In this document: in pieces, positions 58,871 through 64,000 of the stretch
How the letters are laid out: every line of letters begins with the position of its first letter
Position numbering within the stretch: the first letter of the stretch is position 1
Assembly (NCBI RefSeq): GCF_001746295.1
Contig: NZ_MJAH01000012.1
Location: 36,219 to 100,218, forward strand
DNA length: 64,000 nucleotides
Source of the DNA: Streptomyces sp. LUP47B
GTDB taxonomy: Bacteria; Actinomycetota; Actinomycetes; Streptomycetales; Streptomycetaceae
Reading direction: 5' to 3'
Made by a program: the position numbers and the translations under genes
The notes under the pieces: model-generated
Database searches by the model: none
What the model was told of the DNA's origin: nothing
The model's input: the letters and a program-made list of their open reading frames with translations, nothing else

Positions 58871-58975
58871 TCAGCGCACACATCGCGCCACTCCGCCCTG
58901 CCCGCTGCCGAGCGCGCCGCTGCCTACGCGGCCGCCCTCCTTCGCGAACGTGGAGTAGTAGTCGGTGGAGTTCAT
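58871..58975 (-). CDS. Possible 34-residue protein after cysN
   Basis: An ATG at 58975 begins one base after the cysN stop (TGACATG) and opens 34 codons starting MNSTDYYSTFAKEGG, ending TGA at 58873-58871. Its codon choice is GC-rich at third positions. It would be translated by re-initiation. It contains one Cys and no known motif. An overlapping 29-codon frame follows it. It may be a real small protein, a spacer, or the decayed end of a longer gene. Confidence 0.35.
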   Translation of the reverse strand: MNSTDYYSTFAKEGGRVGSGALGSGQGGVARCVR

Positions 58976-58976
58976 G

Positions 58977-60305
58977 TCAGAAGTCCCACCCGTCGTCCTC
59001 GGACTCGTCCTTGACGGGCTCCGGGGACGCGAACGACTCGCCGACCATGCCCGCGGTGAGCGTGGTGCCGTCGTTCGGGTCGATGAGGATGAACGAGCCG
59101 GTGCGCCGCGAGTCGGAGTACGCGTCGACGGGCAGCGGCTCCGCGGTACGGATCTTCACCCGGCCGATGTCGTTGGCGACGAGCTGTCCCGGGTGCGGGT
59201 GCAGGGACAGGTCGTCGAGCGTGAGCCGGGACGGGATGTCCTTGACGATCGCCTTGACCGTGCGGGTGCCGTGCTTGAGCAGCACCCGGTGGCCGACGGT
59301 CAGCGGGGCGTCGGCGACGTGGCAGACGGTCGCCTCGATGTCCTGGGTGGTCGGCGGGGCGTCCTTGCTGGGCACCAGCAGGTCACCGCGCGAGATGTCG
59401 ATGTCGTCCTCCAGGAGGATCGTCACCGACTGGGTCGTCCAGGCCACGTCGACCGGCTCACCGAGCAGGTCGATGCCGGCGATCTTCGTGGAACGGCCCG
59501 ACGGCAGCACGGTGATCTGCTCACCGACACGGAAGGAACCGGCGGCGATCTGACCGGCGTAGCCCCGGTAGTCGGGGTGCTCGGCGGTCTGCGGCCGGAT
59601 CACGTACTGCACCGGAAGGCGGGCGTGGCAGTGGCTCAGGTCGTGGGTGACCGGGACCGTCTCCAGGTGCTCCAGGACGGTCGGGCCGCCGTACCAGTCC
59701 ATGTTCGCGGACGGCTCCACCACGTTGTCACCGGCGAGCGCCGAGATCGGGATCGCGGTGACCTCCGGGACGCCCAGTTCGAGCGCGTACGCCGTGAACT
59801 CCTCGGCGATCGCGGCGAAGACGGGCTCGGCGTAGTCGACGAGGTCCATCTTGTTGACCGCGAGCACCACGTGCGGCACCCGCAGCAGCGCCGCGAGGGC
59901 GGCGTGCCGGCGGGTCTGCTCGACGACGCCGTTGCGGGCGTCGATGAGGATCACCGTCAGCTCGGCCGTGGAGGCACCCGTCACCATGTTGCGGGTGTAC
60001 TGCACGTGGCCGGGGGTGTCGGCGAGGATGAACCGGCGCCTCGGCGTCGCGAAGTAGCGGTACGCGACGTCGATGGTGATGCCCTGCTCGCGCTCGGCGC
60101 GCAGGCCGTCCGTCAGCAGCGCGAGGTCCGGACCCTCGGCGCCCCGGCTCGCCGACGCGCGCTCCACTGCCTCCAGCTGGTCCGTGAGGATCGACTTGGA
60201 GTCGTGCAGCAGCCGGCCGACGAGCGTCGACTTGCCGTCGTCGACCGAACCGGCGGTCGCGAACCGCAGCAGGGTCGTCTCGGTGAGTTCCGTGGTGGTG
60301 CTCAT
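58977..60305 (-). CDS. cysN: Sulfate adenylyltransferase large subunit (GTPase)
   Basis: A 442-residue GTP-binding subunit that drives ATP sulfurylase, making adenosine 5'-phosphosulfate from sulfate and ATP with CysD. GTPase motifs are GSVDDGKST (G1), GITIDVAYRYF (G2), LADTPGHVQYTRN (G3) and VNKMDLVDY (G4). The C-terminus lacks a CysC kinase domain, which is encoded separately here. It starts 2 bp after cysD stops, so the two subunits are co-translated. Confidence 0.96.
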   Translation of the reverse strand: MSTTTELTETTLLRFATAGSVDDGKSTLVGRLLHDSKSILTDQLEAVERASASRGAEGPDLALLTDGLRAEREQGITIDVAYRYFATPRRRFILADTPGHVQYTRNMVTGASTAELTVILIDARNGVVEQTRRHAALAALLRVPHVVLAVNKMDLVDYAEPVFAAIAEEFTAYALELGVPEVTAIPISALAGDNVVEPSANMDWYGGPTVLEHLETVPVTHDLSHCHARLPVQYVIRPQTAEHPDYRGYAGQIAAGSFRVGEQITVLPSGRSTKIAGIDLLGEPVDVAWTTQSVTILLEDDIDISRGDLLVPSKDAPPTTQDIEATVCHVADAPLTVGHRVLLKHGTRTVKAIVKDIPSRLTLDDLSLHPHPGQLVANDIGRVKIRTAEPLPVDAYSDSRRTGSFILIDPNDGTTLTAGMVGESFASPEPVKDESEDDGWDF

Positions 60306-60307
60306 GC

Positions 60308-61246
60308 TTAGAAGTACCCCTCGCGCTTACGGTCTTCCATCGCGGCCTCGGACATCTTGTCGTCGGCGCGGGTGGCGCCGCGCTCGGTGAGCCGGGAGGC
60401 GGCGATCTCCGTGATGACCTGCTCCAGCGTCACGGCCTCGGAGTCGACGGCACCCGTGCAGGACATGTCACCGACGGTCCGGTAGCGCACGAGGCGCTTC
60501 TCGACACTCTCGCCGTCCTTGGGGCCGCCCCACTCGCCGGCTGTCAGCCACATGCCGCTGCGCGAGAACACCTCACGCTCGTGGGCGAAGTAGATCTCCG
60601 GGAGCTCGATGCCCTCGCGGGCGATGTACTGCCAGACGTCCAGCTCGGTCCAGTTGGACAGCGGGAAGACGCGGACGTGCTCGCCGGGGGCGTGCCGGCC
60701 GTTGTACAGGTTCCACAGTTCGGGGCGCTGGCGGCGCGGGTCCCACTGGGAGAACTCGTCCCGCAGCGAGAACACGCGCTCCTTGGCCCGGGCCTTCTCC
60801 TCGTCCCTGCGGCCGCCGCCGAAGACGGCGTCGAACTTCTCCGCCTGGATCTTCTCGGTCAGCGGCAGCGTCTGCAGCGGGTTGCGGGTGCCGTCCGGGC
60901 GCTCCTTGAGGACACCCCGGTCGATGTAGTCCTGCACGGAGGCGACATGCAGCCGCAGACCGTGCCGGTCGACCGTACGGTCGCGGTACTCCAGCACCTC
61001 GGGGAAGTTGTGCCCGGTGTCCACGTGCAGCAGCGAGAAGGGGACCGCCGCGGGGGCGAACGCCTTCAGCGCCAGATGCAGCATGACGATGGAGTCCTTG
61101 CCGCCGGAGAACAGGATCACCGGCCGCTCGAACTCACCCGCCACCTCACGGAAGATGTGCACCGCCTCGGACTCCAGCGCGTCCAGGTGGGACAGGGCGT
61201 ACGGAGCCTCCGTGCCCTCGTCCGCCTTCGCGACGGTCGTCGTCAT
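60308..61246 (-). CDS. cysD: Sulfate adenylyltransferase small subunit
   Basis: A 312-residue subunit that adenylates sulfate. The PP-loop SGGKDSIVMLHLALKAF (about 49-65) binds ATP; FHVDTGHNFPEVLEYRD-like sequence (LLHVDTGHNFPEV), VFGGGRRDEEKARAKERVFS and FPLSNWTELDVWQYI are conserved in CysD. The ATG overlaps the cysC stop by four bases (ATGA), and the stop is followed by cysN after 2 bp. Confidence 0.96.
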   Translation of the reverse strand: MTTTVAKADEGTEAPYALSHLDALESEAVHIFREVAGEFERPVILFSGGKDSIVMLHLALKAFAPAAVPFSLLHVDTGHNFPEVLEYRDRTVDRHGLRLHVASVQDYIDRGVLKERPDGTRNPLQTLPLTEKIQAEKFDAVFGGGRRDEEKARAKERVFSLRDEFSQWDPRRQRPELWNLYNGRHAPGEHVRVFPLSNWTELDVWQYIAREGIELPEIYFAHEREVFSRSGMWLTAGEWGGPKDGESVEKRLVRYRTVGDMSCTGAVDSEAVTLEQVITEIAASRLTERGATRADDKMSEAAMEDRKREGYF

Positions 61247-61779
61247 GCCAGTCCCCTCTCGGTGAGCAGCGCGTGGACCGCCGCCGCGGACTCCTGAACG
61301 GTCTGGTTCTGCGACTCGATGCGCAGATCGGGCGACTCGGGCTCCTCGTAGGGGTCGTCGACCCCGGTCAGCCCGGACAGCTCACCCGCCGCCTGCTTGG
61401 CGTACAGGCCCTTCACATCGCGTACGGAGCACACCTCGACCGGAGTCGCCACGTGGATCTCGAGGTAGGCCGCGCCGCTCTCCTGGTGGCGCTTGCGCAC
61501 CGCGTCACGGCTGTCGGTGTAGGGCGCGATCACCGGGACCAGCGTCTTCACACCGTTGCGGGCGAGCAGTTCGGCGAGGAAACCGATGCGCTGCACGTTG
61601 GTGTGCCGGTCCTCGCGGCTGAAGCCGAGGCCCGCCGAGATGAACTCGCGGATCTCGTCGCCGTCGAGCACCTCGACGAGGTGGCCCTCCTCGCGCAGCC
61701 GGCCGGCCAGCTCGTACGCGATGGTGGTCTTGCCGGCACTCGGCAGACCCGTGAGCCAGACGGTGGCTCCGGTCGTCAC
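61243..61779 (-). CDS. cysC: Adenylylsulfate kinase
   Basis: A 178-residue kinase that phosphorylates adenosine 5'-phosphosulfate to PAPS. Walker A is GLPSAGKTT near the start; VLDGDEIREFISAGLGFSREDRHTNVQRIGFLAELL is the substrate-binding stretch, and VRDVKGLYAKQAAGELSGLTGVDDPYE is the APS-kinase signature. I chose GTG at 61779 because AAGGAG lies 6 bp upstream and the length fits the family. ATG at 61806, overlapping the cysH stop as ATGA, would add nine residues. Confidence 0.93.
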   Translation of the reverse strand: MTTGATVWLTGLPSAGKTTIAYELAGRLREEGHLVEVLDGDEIREFISAGLGFSREDRHTNVQRIGFLAELLARNGVKTLVPVIAPYTDSRDAVRKRHQESGAAYLEIHVATPVEVCSVRDVKGLYAKQAAGELSGLTGVDDPYEEPESPDLRIESQNQTVQESAAAVHALLTERGLA

Positions 61780-61802
61780 GTGCAACTCCTTGGTCGATGT
61801 CG

Positions 61803-62513
61803 TCATCCGTGCAGCCCGCACTCGGTCTTGGCGCTGCCCGCCCAGCGGCCGGCGCGCGCGTCCTCGCCCTCCAGGACACGGCGGGTGCAGGGGGCGCAGC
61901 CGACGGAGGCGTAGCCGTCCATGAGCAGCGGGTTGGTGAGGACGCCGTGCTCCGCGACATACGCGTCCACGTCGTCCTGGGTCCAGCGGGCGATCGGGGA
62001 GACCTTGACCTTCTGCCGCTTCTCGTCCCAGCCGACCACCGGGGTGTTCGCCCGGGTCGGGGACTCGTCGCGGCGCAGACCGGTCGCCCAGGCCAGGTAG
62101 TTCGTCAGGCCCCGCTCCAGCGGCTCGACCTTGCGCATCTTGCAGCACAGGTCGGGGTCGCGGTCGTGCAGTTTCGGGCCGAACTCGGCGTCCTGCTCGG
62201 CGACCGTCCGCGTCGGCGACAGCGTGATGACGTTGACGTCCATCACGGCCTCGACCGCGTCCCGGGTGCCGATGGTCTCCTCGAAGTGGTAGCCGGTGTC
62301 GAGGAAGACGACGTCCACGCCCTTGAGGACCCGGGACGCCAGATGCGCCACCACCGCGTCCTCCATCGAGGAGGTCACGCAGAAGCGCTTGCCGAAGGTG
62401 TCGACCGCCCACTGGAGGATCTCCAGTGCCGAGGCGTCCTCCAGGTCACGGCCCGCCTGCTCGGCGAGCGCCTTGAGATCCTCGGTCGTGCGCTCTTCCT
62501 GAATCGCCGTCAT
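61803..62513 (-). CDS. cysH: Adenylylsulfate/phosphoadenylylsulfate reductase
   Basis: A 236-residue reductase making sulfite. It carries both Cys pairs of the iron-sulfur type, CCKMRKVEP and CAPCTRRVLEGEDARAGRW, plus a PP-loop-like VTSSMEDAVVAHL segment. This indicates a [4Fe-4S] enzyme that can use APS directly, as in most bacteria. Its coexistence with a separate cysC, which makes PAPS, suggests PAPS is used for other purposes such as sulfonation. The ATG overlaps the preceding zinc-ribbon stop (ATGA). Confidence 0.93.
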   Translation of the reverse strand: MTAIQEERTTEDLKALAEQAGRDLEDASALEILQWAVDTFGKRFCVTSSMEDAVVAHLASRVLKGVDVVFLDTGYHFEETIGTRDAVEAVMDVNVITLSPTRTVAEQDAEFGPKLHDRDPDLCCKMRKVEPLERGLTNYLAWATGLRRDESPTRANTPVVGWDEKRQKVKVSPIARWTQDDVDAYVAEHGVLTNPLLMDGYASVGCAPCTRRVLEGEDARAGRWAGSAKTECGLHG

Positions 62514-62689
62514 ATCTGATCTCCCCCTTCGTCGGTGTGCCGAAGGCCCCGGGCGAGCAGCCCGAGGAACTTCAACTGGAATGCGCGGTTGCATGCCGCG
62601 CATTCCCAGGAGCCGTGGCTCTGCTCGCTGGGACGGAGGTCCTCGTCGCCGCAGTAGGGGCAGTAGAAGGGGGCGGCCCGCTCGCTCAC
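62510..62689 (-). CDS. Small zinc-ribbon protein in the cys operon
   Basis: A 59-residue protein too short for most automatic calls. It has two Cys pairs, CPYC (residues 10-13) and CAAC (about 30-33), spaced to bind one zinc or an iron-sulfur cluster, within SERAAPFYCPYCGDEDLRP and SWECAACNRAFQLKF. The start GTG at 62689 overlaps the sir stop (GTGA) and the stop overlaps cysH (ATGA), so it is tightly coupled in the operon. An equivalent small gene lies at the same place in S. coelicolor, from memory (SCO6101). Its role is unknown; electron transfer or metal delivery to sulfite reductase is conceivable. Confidence 0.85.
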   Translation of the reverse strand: MSERAAPFYCPYCGDEDLRPSEQSHGSWECAACNRAFQLKFLGLLARGLRHTDEGGDQI

Positions 62690-64000
62690 GACAGTGCCTC
62701 CTCGGAGGCGCGCGAGGCCCAGGCGGCGAAGCGCTCGCCGTCCTCGCGCTCGGCCTGGAACCGCTTCAGGACCCGCTCGACGTAGTCGGGCAGTTCCTCG
62801 GAGGTGACCTTCAGGCCACGCACCTTGCGGCCGAACCCGGCCTCCAGGCCGAGCGCGCCGCCCAGGTGCACCTGGTAGCCCTCGACCTGCTCGCCCCGGT
62901 CGTTGAGGACCAGCTGGCCCTTGAGACCGATGTCCGCCACCTGGATACGGGCGCAGGCGTTCGGGCAGCCGTTGAGGTTGATGGTGAGCGGCTCGTCGAA
63001 GTCCGGGATCCGGCGCTCCAGTTCGTCGATCAGCGAGGCGCCGCGCTGCTTGGTCTCGACGATGGCGAGCTTGCAGTACTCGATGCCGGTGCAGGCCATG
63101 GTGCCGCGCCGGAACGGGGAGGGCTTGGCGGTGAGATCGAGCGCCTCAAGGGCCTCGACGAGCGGCTGGACCTGCGCCTCCTCGACATCGAGGATGATCA
63201 TCTTCTGCTCGACGGTGGTCCGGACCCGGCCCGAGCCGTGCGCCTCCGCGGTCTCGGCGATCTTCGTCAGCGTGGCGCCGTCGACACGGCCGACGCGCGG
63301 GGCGAAACCGACGTAGAACAGGCCGTCCTGCTGGCGGTGCACGCCGACGTGGTCGCGCCAGCGGCCCGAGGGCTCGGCGGGCGCGGGGCCGTCGACCAGC
63401 TTGCGCTTCAGGTAGTCGTCCTCCAGGACCTGGCGGAACTTCTCCGGGCCCCAGTCGGCGACGAGGAACTTCAGACGGGCCCGGGTGCGCAGCCGGCGGT
63501 AGCCCCAGTCGCGGAAGATGCCGACCACACCGGCCCACACCTCGGGCACCTCGTCCAGCGGCACCCAGGCGCCGAGCCGGACGCCGAGCTTCGGGTTGGT
63601 GGACAGACCGCCGCCGACCCACAGGTCGAAGCCGGGGCCGTGCTCGGGGTGCTCGACGCCGACGAAGGCGATGTCGTTGATCTCGTGGACCACGTCGAGC
63701 AGCGGCGAGCCGGAGATCGCCGTCTTGAACTTGCGGGGCAGGTTGGAGAACTCCTTGCTGCCGATGTACCGCTCGTGGATCTCGTCGATCGCCCAGGAGC
63801 CGTCGATGATCTCGTCCTCGGCGATGCCGGCGACCGGTGAGCCGATGATCACGCGCGGGGTGTCACCGCAGGCCTCGGTCGTGGAAAGACCGACCGCCTC
63901 GAGGCGGTTCCAGATCTCCGGGACGTCCTCGATGCGGATCCAGTGCAGCTGGATGTTCTGCCGGTCGGTGACGTCCGCGCTGCCGCGCGCGAACTCCTCG
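62686..64000 (-). CDS. sir: Ferredoxin-dependent sulfite (nitrite/sulfite) reductase, partial
   Basis: The C-terminal 437 or so residues of a siroheme/[4Fe-4S] reductase; the gene continues beyond the right edge. It reduces sulfite to sulfide. Cluster and siroheme Cys ligands are Cx5C in MACTGIEYCKLA and Cx3C in LNGCPNACAR, with the further TTEACGDTPRV motif near the window end. Being at the head of the operon with cysHCDN argues for sulfite rather than nitrite. Siroheme supply is served by the CbiX gene at the operon tail. Confidence 0.93.
   Translation of the reverse strand, partial: EEFARGSADVTDRQNIQLHWIRIEDVPEIWNRLEAVGLSTTEACGDTPRVIIGSPVAGIAEDEIIDGSWAIDEIHERYIGSKEFSNLPRKFKTAISGSPLLDVVHEINDIAFVGVEHPEHGPGFDLWVGGGLSTNPKLGVRLGAWVPLDEVPEVWAGVVGIFRDWGYRRLRTRARLKFLVADWGPEKFRQVLEDDYLKRKLVDGPAPAEPSGRWRDHVGVHRQQDGLFYVGFAPRVGRVDGATLTKIAETAEAHGSGRVRTTVEQKMIILDVEEAQVQPLVEALEALDLTAKPSPFRRGTMACTGIEYCKLAIVETKQRGASLIDELERRIPDFDEPLTINLNGCPNACARIQVADIGLKGQLVLNDRGEQVEGYQVHLGGALGLEAGFGRKVRGLKVTSEELPDYVERVLKRFQAEREDGERFAAWASRASEEALS

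Overview
The window is about 64 kb of chromosomal DNA from a Streptomyces species. The evidence is very high GC with strong third-position GC bias, GTG/TTG starts, GTGA/ATGA gene overlaps, a canonical two-domain geosmin synthase, a CprB-type gamma-butyrolactone receptor, an erm-mgt macrolide resistance pair, and a cys/sir operon. From memory, the gene order from cprB and geosmin synthase through glgX to the sulfate-assimilation operon resembles Streptomyces coelicolor around SCO6071-SCO6102. No rRNA, tRNA, CRISPR array or complete insertion sequence was seen.

Layout. (1) 0.2-5.8 kb holds an envelope/secretome group: a DUF6114-DUF6230 membrane pair, a small secreted protein, a membrane-anchored AA10 lytic polysaccharide monooxygenase and a secreted subtilase. 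(2) 5.9-8.4 kb is a gamma-butyrolactone locus: an ArpA/ScbR-like receptor divergent from an AfsA/ScbA-like synthase, then cprB with a palindromic operator-like site in its leader. (3) 8.4-13.6 kb encodes a DUF89/ARMT1-type protein, a methyltransferase and, convergent and overlapping, a large STAND NTPase with TPR repeats. (4) 13.9-18.3 kb is an LLM-class oxidoreductase followed by a dual-permease ABC importer. (5) 18.4-21.2 kb is geosmin synthase followed by decayed gene remnants, including the 3' end of a multicopper oxidase. (6) 21.5-26.6 kb contains housekeeping and membrane genes, including a LysE-type exporter broken by a small palindromic element. (7) 26.6-37.2 kb carries treZ, treY and glgX for trehalose synthesis from glycogen, split by an FHA gene and by two M14 carboxypeptidase paralogues flanking a subtilisin inhibitor. 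(8) 37.4-39.6 kb encodes a two-gene copper amine oxidase. (9) 39.6-45.1 kb is mixed (HEPN protein, exonuclease, YbaK, EamA, LysR, aminoglycoside-phosphotransferase-like kinase). (10) 45.4-48.4 kb is a sugar ABC importer without its own ATPase. (11) 48.4-50.7 kb is a macrolide/lincosamide resistance island (leader peptide, erm, mgt), closed by a strong terminator. (12) 50.7-55.2 kb has an MMPL transporter and small genes. (13) 55.2-64 kb is a leftward sulfur operon: sir (partial), zinc-ribbon protein, cysH, cysC, cysD, cysN, a tiny ORF, a sulfonate-type ABC importer and a CbiX-like chelatase.

The most informative non-obvious signals are the matched leaderless promoters of the resistance island with a leader peptide and attenuator-like hairpin, the receptor-synthase-receptor butyrolactone triad beside geosmin synthase, the translationally coupled carboxypeptidase/SSI pair, the palindromic insertion in the LysE gene, and the 26-bp perfect palindrome between glgX and treY.
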